A DNA stretch of 64,000 nucleotides from Incurvaria masculella. Lineage: Eukaryota; Arthropoda; Insecta; Lepidoptera; Incurvariidae. The stretch is taken from contig OX335645.2 of the NCBI GenBank assembly GCA_946894095.1, positions 11,307,001-11,371,000 of the forward strand, in the 5' to 3' direction. The position numbers were made by a program, and so were the translations under genes. Shown one piece after another: positions 1 to 10,850 of this stretch. Position 1 is the first letter of the stretch. Each line of letters starts with the position of its first letter. The notes beneath the pieces are model-generated. The model had not been told where the DNA came from, ran no database searches, and saw only the letters and a list, made by a program, of their open reading frames with translations.

Positions 1-894
1 AAACCTAAAAAAATTCATTCCTCTTATTTTATTCGACTTACGAAAAATTTAAAGGAGATATTATTGAATCTTGATTGAATCTTACGTAAAAGCTAGTAGT
101 GGCATTTCGGAAATTGAATATTCATAAATTTAAATAACTTTTTTGGACAATGAATAAATTTTTCTGGAAATAACCAACCGAGCTAACTCGACGTGATTTT
201 CGCGATATCATTTACTATGACTATAAAAAACATTTAAAGCCCTAATAATGTTTGGAACTTTTAGTGCGTCTGATTGTTCATGAGAAACTGTTTCATTGGT
301 TTGCTGAATTTTGAAGAGGCCGAGGCCGATTCAATTCATTCATCAGTGGGAAGACAGGTCGGTCACCAACAACAGTCACCCAAGAAAACGTTCGAATTAG
401 TAGTCGAACACAGAATATTTCATTAAAACCGACGAATTACATATACATATAGACCGACATAGTAGAGCCCCAGCGAGAACTGGGTATAGAAAAAGACGAT
501 ATAGGTATGTAATCAACAATGAATATTTTTATTTTCCAGTATTTAATTTCCTTGTGTGTAAAATTAAATGGGGCTAAAGACATAGTACCGAGAAAATTTC
601 CAGGAATCGCTTCAGAGGAAAAATAATGCGTTTTAGTTTGTTTTGCCAAATTTACATAAGGGTAACGAACTCCAAAATGTCGTCAGCACTTGCTTGAATT
701 AAAATGTTCTAGTGAGACGAGTCTAAGCCCTTTAGCACCGGCGCGCAAGTGTTAATTGAGCAGAACATGCATGTAATGTAATCAAAAAGCCTCTCCTCCC
801 TATAGTTGCACGGAGCTCTAAAACGATTCGCTCCACATTGTTTTGGAGTGTTCAACGCTAGAAACGAAAAGCGCAGATATTATAAGGTTGTAGA
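1..894. other. AT-rich stretch without recognisable gene
   Basis: No supported gene or repeat family was recognised. A 70-codon minus-strand frame at 437-649 has no family resemblance and is likely chance. Confidence 0.6.
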
Positions 895-1172
895 TCAACA
901 TGCTCAACGGCAACGAGAGTGCGAGCGAGGAGGAAGAGGCGGCGCGAGCGGCGTGACTCGACACGCCAACCTGACGCGGGAGGGAGACGAAACTAGTGTC
1001 GGCGGTCCGCCCGCTGACGGTCGCGTCGCGCCTCCGCGCCCGGGCGGGCGAAGCAACCTTGAAATAATAATGTGCGGCATAATAACAACGAACGCGTCCG
1101 CGGCGCGGCGTGGATGTGACAGCAGAACCAAATTTTCGCGCACGCCTGCGACGCTCCGCGCCCGCGTCAAAC
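895..1172. promoter_or_regulatory. CpG-rich island 1
   Basis: Strongly GC- and CpG-rich block (GCGGCGCGAGCGGCG, CGCGTCCGCGGCGCGGCG) with sharp edges against AT-rich flanks. Overlapping open frames on both strands are rich in Arg, Ala and Pro and look like composition artefacts, because stop codons are rare in such sequence. It matches no repeat family seen here. It could be a promoter or enhancer island; that role is inferred from composition alone. Confidence 0.45.
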
Positions 1173-1228
1173 ACTTGCTAAGTACTTATTATATCACAGA
1201 ATAAGTTGGTTATATCAAAATATGGGTA

Positions 1229-1424
1229 TTTTTTTATATGACCTGACATGGATGGCTAATACCACACAACTACCGTTATGATATTAGCCCAATACAACAC
1301 ATTTCCGAAGGAATTAGGTGCCATGCCAGGACCTTCCCTTTATGACCACGGCTACATTGAACTGGATGGAAAACACGGACAATTTTTCATTGCCGCTTCG
1401 ACCATCTTTTCATCTAATGCGATT
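1229..1424 (-). mobile_element. Composite-SINE 3' body, truncated
   Basis: Antisense copy of the SINE body shared by about 14 sites here. It starts with a T-run (poly-A tail in antisense), then ACATGGATGGCTAATACC, the ATATTAGCCCAATAC block and the AAAACACGGACAATTTTTC block, and stops where the longer copy at 56255 continues into its head. The 5' head is missing. The short plus-strand frame across it is a by-product. Confidence 0.8.
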
Positions 1425-2083
1425 AATGTATTTACGTTATTAACGATTATTCATCTACTGGGTCAAGCTCAAACAAATTCACCAAAGTGATTAGTGTCTC
1501 GAACGAAACTTTTGTTCTACGGCAAAAATTTCAAGTTTACATACATTTTGAGGTTAGGTAGGTAGTTTGAGTAGTACTATTCGAGTTTTCGCAAACCTCT
1601 GGGAAAAAATCGTTGTTCATTTTGGGATAAAGCATCACTTCCACGAGCTGAAGCATGCTTTACCCAGTCACTCATGTAATCAAATAAATCATGGGTCTCA
1701 TTCCGGCCCTAAATGGCTTCCAGCGGCTGACTAATGTTGAGCGACGTTCGTCAATTTTGCATTATGTTTGCATTGCCTTTATCAAACCGACTTAAAAATG
1801 TGGAGGTCATAAATTCGACCCGCTAATGTAGAATTTATGGGTATGTTTTTATATTTTGGCCTTGTTCACGCATAACTTTCTAAATAATGTAATACATTGA
1901 CTGATTTGGCTGAATTCCTTTTTCGATTATTAAAAAATGATTGACTGGTGGTCCGATATGAAAATACTTATGTAGGTAGTAAGAATCCGTTCATTTACTG
2001 CGAAGATGTATGGTTTCATGCATAGAAATTATGGAAATAAAGTTAACTAAATAGAACGGAAATTAGTATATTGCAGTTACTGC
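1425..2083. other. AT-rich unique stretch
   Basis: No gene, RNA or repeat family recognised between the SINE body and the TA2 element. Confidence 0.5.
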
Positions 2084-2459
2084 TTAAGGCTGTTCCGACC
2101 CATATAAAGTTGTTTGCACACATAACGCAAAAAGTATTGCACTTTAAGCCACGAATTAATAAAAAAAGTTTAATATAGTCATATTACTTAGAGCGAAAAC
2201 AATTTCACAATTTCAGGATTATTGGTTTTGTTACAATTTATTTAAATACGATTTTTATTTAACAGCGCCATCTAACGGTGTAAAACTTCTAATCGGCAAT
2301 TAGGTACAACGAAACCATTAAACCTGAAATTGTGAATATGTTTTCGCTGCAACTACTATGGCTATATTTAATATTTTTGACGAATTCGTGCCTTAAAGTG
2401 CAATATTTTTTGGGTTCTGTGTAAAAAAAAAAACATTGTATGGGTCGGAACATCCTTAA
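2084..2459. mobile_element. TA2 palindromic TTAA element, copy 1
   Basis: A 376-bp element flanked by TTAA on both sides (2084-2087 and 2456-2459). Its termini are GGCTGTTCCGACCCATA and, inverted, TATGGGTCGGAACATCC. The two halves are nearly reverse complements around a centre carrying GCGCCATCTAACGGTG, so it is a foldback MITE. TTAA duplication suggests mobilisation by a piggyBac-type transposase; this is inferred from the target only. A second copy is at 42401-42770. Confidence 0.85.
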
Positions 2460-2481
2460 TAATATATTCTTATGTTCATAT

Positions 2482-2715
2482 TTAAGGTGGCCCAACCCGC
2501 TCATCTCCCCATACAAAAGGGGAAAGAAGATCACGCCCATATTTCTTGTCATAGATCCAAAATTTTGCTCAAAATAGATTTATTTGATCGAACTATATAT
2601 CTGATGACCATTGGCATTGTAAAATTGTGTTTGGTTTATAAGTTATAAGGTCCGAAAGTTCGAATTTTTCGCGCGTTTTATACAATAACTTTGGAGGTAG
2701 ATTACGCAATGAATG
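2482..2715 (-). mobile_element. TA1 element, right half only
   Basis: Minus-oriented right half of the TA1 family. TTAA at 2482-2485 is followed by AAGGTGGCCCAACCCGCTCA and the conserved inner block ending at GGATTACGCAATGA. It is joined directly to a left-truncated plus-oriented copy, so both outer ends of the pair are right termini. The two do not share private variants, so they look like separate insertions later joined. Confidence 0.85.
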
Positions 2716-3236
2716 ATGACGCGGGCACAGTACAAAACCGTGCAGTTGCGCTCTGGGACCTTCTCTGTTTCAAAGAATAAGACAGGCTCCGTGATGAGGA
2801 AGATGCAACATGTCCACAAAAAAGACAATGTGCATAGCGTATGATTTGGTAAGATTTACGAATTTTTTTTTTTTCAAAACGACATATAGCTAAAAGTAAA
2901 CCACGACCGCTGTAGTCAAAAATCTAACAAAAACCAAATAGATCATAAATCTTGATTAAATAAGCTATGTCTGATGACTAATCTTTTTACGATGTTCTTA
3001 CATTATCATTGCGAAATCCACCTCCAAAGTTATTGTATAAAACGCGCGAAAAATTCGAACTTTCGGACCTCTTAACTTAGAAACCAAACACAATTTTACG
3101 ATGCCAATGGTCATCAGACATCTAGTTCGATCAAATAAAGTTATTATGAGCAAAATTTTGGATCTCTGACAAGAAATAAGGGCGTTATCTTCTTTCCCCT
3201 TTTGTATGGGGAGATGAGCGGGTTGGGCCACATTAA
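2716..3236 (+). mobile_element. TA1 element, left-terminal truncation
   Basis: Near-complete TA1 starting within the left terminus (GCGGGCACAGTACAAAACC) and ending with TTAA at 3233-3236. TA1 consensus features in order: CGGTACAAAACCGTG hairpin, TTTCAAAGAATAAGACAGG, the AAGATGCAACATGTCC block, GCTATGTCTGATGACTAATC, TATAAAACGCGCGAAAAA, GGTCATCAGACATCTAG, GTATGGGGAGATGAGCGGG, end. No coding capacity is conserved among copies, so the family is non-autonomous. Confidence 0.85.
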
Positions 3237-4020
3237 GAGGTCTTGGACTCCTGGCGTACGCCATTAAAAATAAAATATGCACCACCGCATCAACACCCAC
3301 AAAACGCATTCGTTACGACGAATACAGCAGATCGAAGTGTAACATCGGTGACTATAAACGAATTTACGACGCTGAATCCCTTTAAGAGCTATTAATTTGG
3401 CATCAGTCAGCTGGAGTGAGACGCGGGTTCGCCGACCGGCAAGCGGTCCGTTCACATCGGGCGTCCTTTACAGATTCGCCTGAAAACGCAGACGGTCAAT
3501 AGTTATTCAGACGCGTAGGCACATAGGCTTGTTTTGATTGCTTTAGTCGTCAGCGCTCTTTAAACACGGACTGACGGGCTGGAGATGGAAGGGGGGAAAT
3601 ACTAATGCGTCCAATGCGGTACGTGCATATACAGCGTGCTCTTATGCGCACACCACTATAGATAGTGAGGCATAAGTGAGATCAACATTCCCACATTTTT
3701 TTAAAATTCTGAACACTGAAGAGAAAGGATGCGCTCGATATTGCGTCTCGGCCGTATGGTCAAAGTGACCATATAATGGTATGGGATTCGGCGCGTCTTA
3801 TGCTACACAGTCATGGTTCACAGTCGATAAGACCGGGCGCGAATGTGTTCTAAAAATGCGTTCGTCAAGTCAGTTCCCACCCACACAAGCCGTACAATAC
3901 GTCCGGCAAAAGTAGAATGCCCGGGACGGATCTTTTCCTACCCTCGAGCGCCAGCATTATACAATAGCACGATTAGTTTTCTTGCCAACAAAGCTAAAAA
4001 AATGTTATACGACTTGTGAA
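3237..4020. other. Mixed-composition stretch without gene
   Basis: No gene found. It holds a short palindrome around 3753-3774 (TATGGTCAAAGTGACCATA), and the same core recurs inverted near 48320, suggesting a weak dispersed repeat. Confidence 0.4.
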
Positions 4021-4320
4021 AATTTTAGCGCCAGAACGTCAAGATCTAGCTGATGTACCCGGCTCTGCTCGGGTCAATTTCGTTTCGGGCTGATGCCGGG
4101 CTGAACCTAACATTTCATGATATATGAGTTCCCCATACAAACTTTAATCCCCCTTTTCACCCCCTTTGAGTTTCATTTTCGCCACAAAAGGTAGCCTATA
4201 TCATTTCCCAAGGTCAAGACTCTCTCTATACCAAATTTCATTAAAATTGGTTCAGAGGTTTAGGCCTGAAAACGTAACAGACAGACAGAGTTACTTTCGC
4301 ATTTATAATAGTATACAAGG
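4021..4320 (+). mobile_element. Non-LTR retrotransposon 3' tail fragment
   Basis: Carries the 3' untranslated signature common in insect RTE-like retrotransposons: CCCCATACAAACTTTAATCC, a TTTTCGCCACAAAAGG block, AAATTGGTTCAGAGG, an ACAGACAGACAGAG run and a terminal GCATTTATAATAGTATA. No coding part is attached, as expected for a 5'-truncated insertion. An antisense relative lies at 46981-47095. The clade is assigned from memory of tail sequences. Confidence 0.65.
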
Positions 4321-4479
4321 GATATACTACAAATACGTCGCTCGTTGTTACCTCCGTCGTCAGTTAAATATTGCTTCAAGAATCGAATCATGCGTCTCAA
4401 TATTTGGTTAGAGGTGGCGATGTATTTTTATTGTTATTTTTAATTATATATGTGCTAATAACTTTTTCAATGAAGTTCA

Positions 4480-4722
4480 ATAAGAATGAGACAATCGTGT
4501 AGCAGTATCGCGTCGACAAGACAAGACGGCAGCGCAGAGATAACTCAGCGCGGTGCGGCGTGGGCCGTCACAACACAGAGTAGGCTAGTGGTGGCGCGAG
4601 TCGTTATCAGTGGCCCGCCGACCTTATTTACATCGAGCCGCGTCGTCAGCGCCGTGAACCGTCCGCACTGCGCAAACAGCACCGCCTCGCCCGCACACGC
4701 GCGCTCCTCGCTCACTCACACA
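4480..4722. promoter_or_regulatory. CpG-rich island 2
   Basis: GC-rich block with many CG dinucleotides and no repeat identity, ending exactly where the hAT-type MITE begins. CpG-rich sequence resumes beyond that MITE (5185-5230), so the MITE appears to have inserted into the island. Possible promoter or regulatory island; inference from composition. Confidence 0.4.
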
Positions 4723-5184
4723 TAGGGTTGCCAGATTATTATTTGATAAAGGAGGACTTATTGGTCTAAAAAGGAGGATTTGCTGTAAAAAAAAAGGAGA
4801 ACATTTTTGAAAAATTACGGCTTTTAACACGGCGGGAGGAGACGTAAGTTTTCAAACATGTTCAACGACCGCGGTAATCTAAAAAGTGTCATGAGCACGA
4901 TATTCATAATAAAACATTTTTTTTTTATTATTGACTTTATTTTAAGCTGAGCTGTCACTTTTTGCAAGAAGTTCTTAGTTTTTCAACAAATAATTATGAA
5001 AATCTTCACATGACATATTTTAAAGTTATATTAAGTAACAATTAAAGATTTAACTAACTCGACGCTTAGTCTGTTTCTCTTTTTAGTCCAATTTTCATGA
5101 CTAATCAACAACTATATAGCAAAGGGAAGGACATACGGTAGGTAAAGGACAAGTCCTCCTTTTGGATACAATCTGGCAACCCTA
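4723..5184. mobile_element. hAT-type MITE with TAGGGTTGCCAGATT ends
   Basis: A 462-bp AT-rich element with terminal inverted repeats TAGGGTTGCCAGATT and AATCTGGCAACCCTA. The next bases are also paired (AAGGAGGAC near the left end, GTCCTCCTTTT near the right). Ends of the type YAGGGTTGCCAGA are typical of hAT-superfamily MITEs. The 8 bases on each side do not match, so the target duplication has decayed or the flanks were rearranged. No coding frame inside. Confidence 0.75.
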
Positions 5185-5474
5185 CCACGCAGTACCGCGA
5201 GCACCGATGCAACCGACACATCACGTGCGAAATCTAACACCTTTTAGAAAATGTATTTACCCACCCAGTCCGATCACCGTTCGGAGACCAATCGAGCTAT
5301 CGCATTGCAAGCTTCGGATAAACACAATATGATTCGAAGCGCATCACGCATTGTTTCGTCCGTGTGCAGGTAGAGGTTTCAAATCAGTTTATATAAGAAA
5401 GAATACGAGAGGTGAGATGGAGAGTTGATAGTCACGAGCGTAATTTATTTAATACCTAGCAGGGATCCTTCTTA

Positions 5475-5690
5475 CGGGTTCCGTACCGAAAGGGTGCCAA
5501 CGGAACCCTATTACTTAACCTCTGCCGTCCGTCCGCCCGTCCCACAAGGCTGTACATCATGAACTTAATAGGTAGGCAGCTGATTTTTTCACAGTCTATT
5601 TATTTTGCCGGTTAGCTAATAAAATGAAATAGGTAAAATTTAAAAATAATAAAAATTAAAGGGGGCGCCTATACAAAAAACCTGATTGTA
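5475..5690 (+). mobile_element. GTTCCG element, 3' truncated
   Basis: Begins CGGGTTCCGTACCG and continues through ACGGAACCCTATTAC, a short CCGT tract, AATAGGTAGGCAGCTGA and TTATTTTGCCGG, but loses the terminal GTGCGAGTCCGACTCGCAC hairpin. Confidence 0.8.
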
Positions 5691-5817
5691 CGTATTGATT
5701 TTCAAGGTGGGGTAGCAATCATTTCAGTCCAGGCTCTAAAGAAAGACAAATTTTCGAACGAAATAGCATAAAATTACAGCGACCGAAAGATGTTTTTTTG
5801 TTCTATCCCATCGTTTT

Positions 5818-6119
5818 TAGGGTTCCGTACCCAAAGGGTGAAAACGGAACCCTATTACTAAGCCTCCGCTGTTCGTCCGTCCGTCTGTCCGTCCGTCCGT
5901 CTGTCACAGGGCTGTATCTCAGTAACCGTAACAGGTAGACAGCTGAATTTTTTACAGAGTGTGTATTTATTTTGCCGCTATAACAACAAATAGGTAAGAT
6001 TAAAAAATAATTAAAATTAAAGAGGGCTCCCATACAAAAAACATGATTTTTTTGATTTTTTTTCTACGATGGTACGGAACCCTTCGTGTGCGAATCCGAC
6101 TCGCACTTGGCCGGTTTTT
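5818..6119 (+). mobile_element. GTTCCG element, full length
   Basis: Complete copy of a roughly 300-bp non-autonomous element. Layout: a 5' foldback (AGGGTTCCGTACCC pairing with ACGGAACCC), a CCGT microsatellite, ACAGGGCTGTATCTCAG, TTATTTTGCCGCTATAAC, CCCATACAAAAAACATG, TGGTACGGAACCC, a 3' hairpin (GTGCGAATCCGACTCGCAC) and TTGGCCGG. It is bordered by TTTTT on both sides, as are most copies. No protein is encoded. Superfamily not established. Confidence 0.85.
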
Positions 6120-7154
6120 CTTTTTCTTCTTCTGAAAGCCATACATTTTGGGCCAAATTTCAAAACCAGTGTTTTCATTTAGAAAATAATATAACATTAC
6201 GAGTTATGAATTTTGAAGACCAAATTCATTGCCATTTTAAAGTTATTGACAAAATGCGGTTAAGGTTTTTAATGCTTTGAAGACACCAGAGTTCAGCGTA
6301 AAGCATTATTATTAAGTCCAAACACAATAAAAATGGACAGAGTTTAATGTCTCTTTAATATTTCAAAAGCAACAATCCTTCACATTGGTCCTAGGAATAA
6401 TTTTACATACGTAGGTCCGCCTTTTTTCTCCCTTACCGGACGGAATGGCGTGGAGCAGGCTACGGATAACGGAAGTACTAAGCTATGTTCTGTCCTTGTC
6501 TTATTTATATTGTTAGTAGGAAAAGAAGTAATTGTGAATGATTCTTTTTAATTATTTGACGAGTACCCGGCCGTGAAAAATGGGGATTCGGATAGTTTAA
6601 AATATGTTTAAACAATAAATATAAATTATCGAATATGTGTAAAAAAAAATATGATTTCTAAAGGGCCTGGATTTGGGAATTCTCCTTTCCCTATTAAAGT
6701 TAACACAAAACGTTAGTTTATGTGTAACATAATATGATATGAATATCAGCAATTATTTACAAGGTATGAATATAATCGAAACATTGAATTCGAAAATGTT
6801 GTATCGCATCCCTGCACTTTATTCGTGTTAATAAATTTTACAATAAACACTGCGTTTCATATTTTCATTACAGCCGTTACTCGACCAGTGTTAAATTAGT
6901 AAGTAAACAGAAGTGTTCATAAAGGATCGACTAAGCCCATAGAGCGTAGACGAGATCGGGGCGCCCGACATGGAAACAAGAAAAACAAAATATATGGCCG
7001 CGTCGCGCTCGCATTGCGGCGAGCACAGAAATATTGCGACGCACAGAATACGGAACGGAACGTCAAACTGGACGGAATACCCGGTGCTGAATCAATTTGA
7101 GTTTTACTTTCGCTTACATTTTTAAGAAAAATCGGTCGCACCGGAGATAAACAC
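6120..7154. other. AT-rich stretch, no gene
   Basis: No recognised gene or repeat. GC content rises at 6910-7100 (GGGGCGCCCGACATGG, GGCCGCGTCGCGCTCGC), a weak CpG patch just before the TA1 insertion. Confidence 0.45.
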
Positions 7155-8260
7155 TTAAGGTGTCCTTTCCCGGCGGGTCTAACTCATTCGCGGGAACTGT
7201 GCCGTGCTATTGCGCTCTGGGACCTTCTATGTTTCAAAGAAAAAGACAGGCTCCATGATGAGGAGGATTCACCATGTCCACAAAGCAGACAATGCGCATA
7301 GTGTTGGATTTGGTAAGATTTACGAAAAAATTCTCTTCCAAAAGGACTTCTAGCTAAAAGTAAACCACGACCGCTGTAGTCAAAAATCTAACAAAAACTA
7401 AATTAATTATAAATTTTCATGAAACAAGCTATGTCTGATGACTAATATTTTTAAGTATAGATTTTATCGTTGAGTAATCCACCTCCAAAGTTATTGTATA
7501 AAACACGCGAAAAATTCTAACTTTTAGACCTTATAACATAGAAATCAAACACAATTTATTCCGGGAGGTCACGACATTTTTGGTCACGATAAGGTAAATA
7601 GCTAATTCTGGGTTCACATGTTAGAGACCAACCCTCTGATGCTAAATATGTCGGTCTGTCCGTCCCAAGTGGTTGCGTTTTCTAGATTGGCTATATAAAA
7701 TACATGCTGGTATGTACCTGCTGATGAATATACTGATTATCTGGAAACATTGATACCTATTAATTATACAGCAATAACCAGACGGTTACTTAATTAAATA
7801 CTTAAATATACCTAAAGTTATATCTGTAACCTAAATCGCTTATAACTACTAAATGCAACCAAAGATTTTTTCAGTTTTTGTATTCCTAGGCAAGTATGTA
7901 TTGATACTTTCATGCTTCGTCATTTGCATCCATTTACCTTATCATATGTATTTTTTGTCACTATAACTACTTTTTCAGGCGCCTTATCTACGTAACGCAA
8001 CCAATTGGAACAGGCAGACTGACACATTTAGCTTCAGAGGGTTGTACTTTATCCCGTGAACCCAGTTTCAGCCATTTACGTTATCGTTACCATTTTTGTC
8101 GCGACCTCCTAGTCTAATTGTACAATGCCAGCGGTCATCAGACATCTAGGTCGATCAAATAAAGCTATTTTGAGTAAAATTTTAGATCTCTGACAAGAAA
8201 TATGGGCGTGATATTCTTTCCCCATTTGTATGGGGATTTGAGCGGGATGGCCCACCTTAA
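7155..8260 (+). mobile_element. TA1 element split by a nested insertion
   Basis: Left part 7155-7560 and right part from about 8112 to TTAA at 8257-8260 together make one divergent TA1 copy. The interruption falls in the conserved ACACAATTTTACAATGCC block. Divergence from other copies (for example CACGCGAAAAATTCTAAC) suggests it is among the older ones. Confidence 0.85.
7564..8109. mobile_element. Inverted-repeat element nested in TA1
   Basis: About 546 bp with long imperfect inverted ends: GGAGGTCACGACATTTTTGG at the left and the reverse complement of GGAGGTCGCGACAAAAATGG at the right. Similarity reaches inward for about 60 bp (GGTAAATAGC, TGGGTTCACATG). The host block is cut within ACACAATTT/ATTGTACAATG. 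The left arm recurs alone at 27526-27568. No coding content; superfamily unknown. Confidence 0.8.
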
Positions 8261-8695
8261 TGTAGGCCGTCACGGGACGCCCTGCCGATTGGAAACATTA
8301 AGGTTAATATAAGAATTTATAATTTTATAAAAAAACAATAAATATGGAATAAAGTAGGGCGGGTGGCGGCTGATCGGGCGATTGGGGATGCACATAAAAC
8401 AATACAAAGCGTTGATCACGTCTACGATACTACGTCACGCCGTTTGCCGTCACACTGTGCGTCGGTATTACTACCGAGGTGCGCCAATGGATGTTTCACA
8501 TCAATAAAACGATAATAACAAGGACATTAAATCTGCATTTTTCTAGCCTGTGTAACTTGAGAAAACACTCAATTCGGCCTATTTTCGTTAGCTATCATCG
8601 ACGCTCACATTTCAATATGTGAATCAACCGGTTTTTCGCTTAGCACGCAGACTAGGGCCTTCAATCCAATTGTAACAAGTTTATGTGAAGACACA
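8261..8695. other. Stretch without recognised feature
   Basis: Mixed composition, no open frame with family resemblance, no repeat recognised. Confidence 0.4.
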
Positions 8696-8960
8696 CCACT
8701 CAAGATGGTTGCGGCGTTTTGGGTGCCCGGGCGGCGAGCACTCGCCGCGTAGGGCCGGCGAGTTTGGGGCACGCGGTCAGCGCGATGCGACGCGTCTCGT
8801 TATTTATAATCGTCGGCAGAAAAAGTGAATGAAAAGCGAAACTGTGGCGCGGAATGCAATTAGAGCAGAGGCATCGCGTGCGGCGAGCGGCGACTCTCCC
8901 CACCACCCCACCACCGCCAGACTGCAACCCGATGCAGCGACATCACGAGCATTACTTTCA
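8696..8960. promoter_or_regulatory. CpG-rich island 3
   Basis: GC-rich block (TGCCCGGGCGGCGAGC, TGCGGCGAGCGGCGACTC). Short frames on both strands show no known domain. Possible promoter-type island by composition only. Confidence 0.4.
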
Positions 8961-9268
8961 TACTTCACCGCCGCTGTCGAGCTGCACACTTTCCATTGTA
9001 TTTACGAGTGAAAGATAATGCACTTTGCTTATTATACGTGGTGGCTCCCTCGTTCGTCGTAACACATCATCGGTGGAACCGAATGTCAAATGCGCGCAGT
9101 GGATCAGCTGGTGTTTCTGAATTGGTATAGAAGGCCAATCATTGAAACAATTTGGTGGATGGTTTCCAGATGTGTACGATTTCAAGCATCAGAAGGGAGT
9201 TCTGAAGGTGCCCGTAAGCATCAGAAAATTTAATTACGTACGTTACTTATTTTAATAATAATTTACTT

Positions 9269-9341
9269 CACTTTGGAGCGTTAGCGTTATGAGACTAACA
9301 AAAAATGTTGTGTTATCTCATAACGCTAACGCTCGATAGTG
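9269..9341. repeat. Small foldback element GAGCGTTAGCG, copy 1
   Basis: Perfect 19-bp inverted repeat: GAGCGTTAGCGTTATGAGA at 9276-9294 and its complement at 9316-9334, with a 21-bp loop. The same palindrome with a different loop recurs at 31231-31325, so it is a tiny dispersed foldback element. Confidence 0.75.
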
Positions 9342-9539
9342 GAGTTATTTACTAGCGGACTCGGGCTTCAGGTGAGAACTGACCTTGTATCTTGTACCTC
9401 AACCCCTGGTATCTGACCAGGTGCTGAGTCGGCGTGAGATGTAAGAAAATATGTGAGGGAATTCGTTAAATTCTGCACCAATCAGAAGTGGATGCCAAAT
9501 ATTCTAATGAGTAAGACCGCAGAAGGTTACCTTCCTAAT

Positions 9540-9725
9540 CGAGCCGGTCCGATCGCGTCGATTCGCGTGCCGCTGCAATGAATAGTGAAAATAATGTGTC
9601 GTCGGCGCGCTGCAATGCGCTGCAACTCTCGCCGGTCGCAGTACACGTTTATCTTCGTCCGCCCACCCCCGCCTCAATCTCTACAAGCCCGCCCTCGACG
9701 CGCGCCTGCCTTGCCTTCGATATCA
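9540..9725. promoter_or_regulatory. CpG-rich patch
   Basis: Moderately GC-rich (GTCGTCGGCGCGCTGCAATGC, CCCGCCCTCGACGCGCGCC cores) with a frame beginning at 9578 that runs into the following SINE and so is unlikely to be a gene. Role unknown. Confidence 0.3.
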
Positions 9726-9782
9726 TACTGGCTGTAAACGACCTTAGGGGTATTACACAACTGCGATTAGTGTCTAATTTTC

Positions 9783-9980
9783 TTTTATGGAACCTGACAT
9801 GGATTCCCGACCGCACAATTATCTTCATGATATTAGCCCAATTTGTTGATATGTCAACAGCAGGGGAAGAGGACTTACAGTTTACATGGTTTCCGAACCA
9901 TGGAGCAATTCACCAAAATTCCAACTCAGAAAGAGAAAGAAAGTGGTGCATTAACCGGGGCAAGGATTTGAACCCATGAC
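9783..9980 (-). mobile_element. Composite SINE, tRNA-headed, internal deletion
   Basis: Antisense SINE: tail-proximal ACATGGATTCCCGACCGC and ATATTAGCCCAATTTG, then a jump over most of the body to GAGGACTTACAGTTTACATGG, GGAGCAATTCACC, GAAAGAGAAAGAAAGTGG, and GGATTTGAACCC, whose complement GGGTTCAAATCC is a pol III B box. The A-box end is degraded. Confidence 0.75.
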
Positions 9981-10136
9981 CTCTACAAATTCGGTAACAT
10001 AATTTAATCGGTAACAGTGTGAGCGTCGAAATTTAAATGTCGGAATGGGGCCCTATTCCGAGTCTTACGTCATCGCCGAATAGCGCCGAATGTTTAACAC
10101 CGACACGTCGCACAGATTAGATAATAATATCACGAC

Positions 10137-10842
10137 TAGGGAATGCAATCCCGATCACGCGGGATCCCGATCTCGCGAGATCTCGTGTAATTTTTCGGGA
10201 TCAATCCCGACGCATCATATGACGAGATCCCGTTCGAGATTGCCGGGATTGGGCGGCAGTGGTCAGCGACGCTACACGCCACTCGGGGCGCAAGCGGCGC
10301 GCTCAAAGAATCAAATACAGGGCGCGCTGACTGACGGCCGCGAGCGGCAGGAACGCCAAAAACAGCGTTAGAAAACTATTCCGACTATTTTCGAATATTA
10401 GCGACAGGTGACGAGTGGGACAGATAATATAGAACTGTGTCGAGTAAGTGAGAAAGACGTATATGCGCGCGGAGAGGCAGTCATTTGTTTGTGATTATTT
10501 TTTTCATTTTCAAAATCTCTCGTAGGTAACTACTTCCTAATTCCCTTGAAATATGCTTATTGTTTTGATTACCTAATTTACCTATGTTAATTTCCTTAAA
10601 ACCGGATAATTATTTTGTTGGAAAGATTAAAGAATAAAGGTTTTTATTTTCTTTCGAGTAATATGTTATTTTAGTAAACCTCACTATCACAAACAGGCAG
10701 TTATTATCTTTTTCAGTCATCCGAATTTAACATTTTTTTAAAACTAGACGGGATCCCGAAAATTCCGGGATTCCGCAGGATTGATATTTCTAATCCCGCG
10801 GGATCTCGAATTTGCAATCTCGAGTCGGGATTGCATTCCCTA
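10137..10842. mobile_element. hAT-like non-autonomous element, copy 1
   Basis: A 706-bp element with ends TAGGGAATGCAATCCCGA and TCGGGATTGCATTCCCTA, flanked by a perfect 8-bp duplication ATCACGAC (10129-10136 and 10843-10850). The subterminal regions are packed with GGGATCCCGA / CTCGCGAGATC palindromes; the middle has a CpG-rich part followed by an AT-rich part. An 8-bp duplication and TAGGG ends fit the hAT superfamily. No transposase frame. Sister copy at 60956-61679. Confidence 0.9.
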
Positions 10843-10850
10843 ATCACGAC

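Noticed and set aside
437..649. Short minus-strand open frame of 70 codons
   Set aside because: No family resemblance, no promoter or splice context, and frames of this length are expected by chance in 64 kb.
2643..2828. Recurrent frames ending MRKMQHVHKKDNVHSV-like (also at 19250, 41257, 42148, 45473)
   Set aside because: They recur only because they translate the same TA1 block; start points differ in every copy and no protein is conserved.
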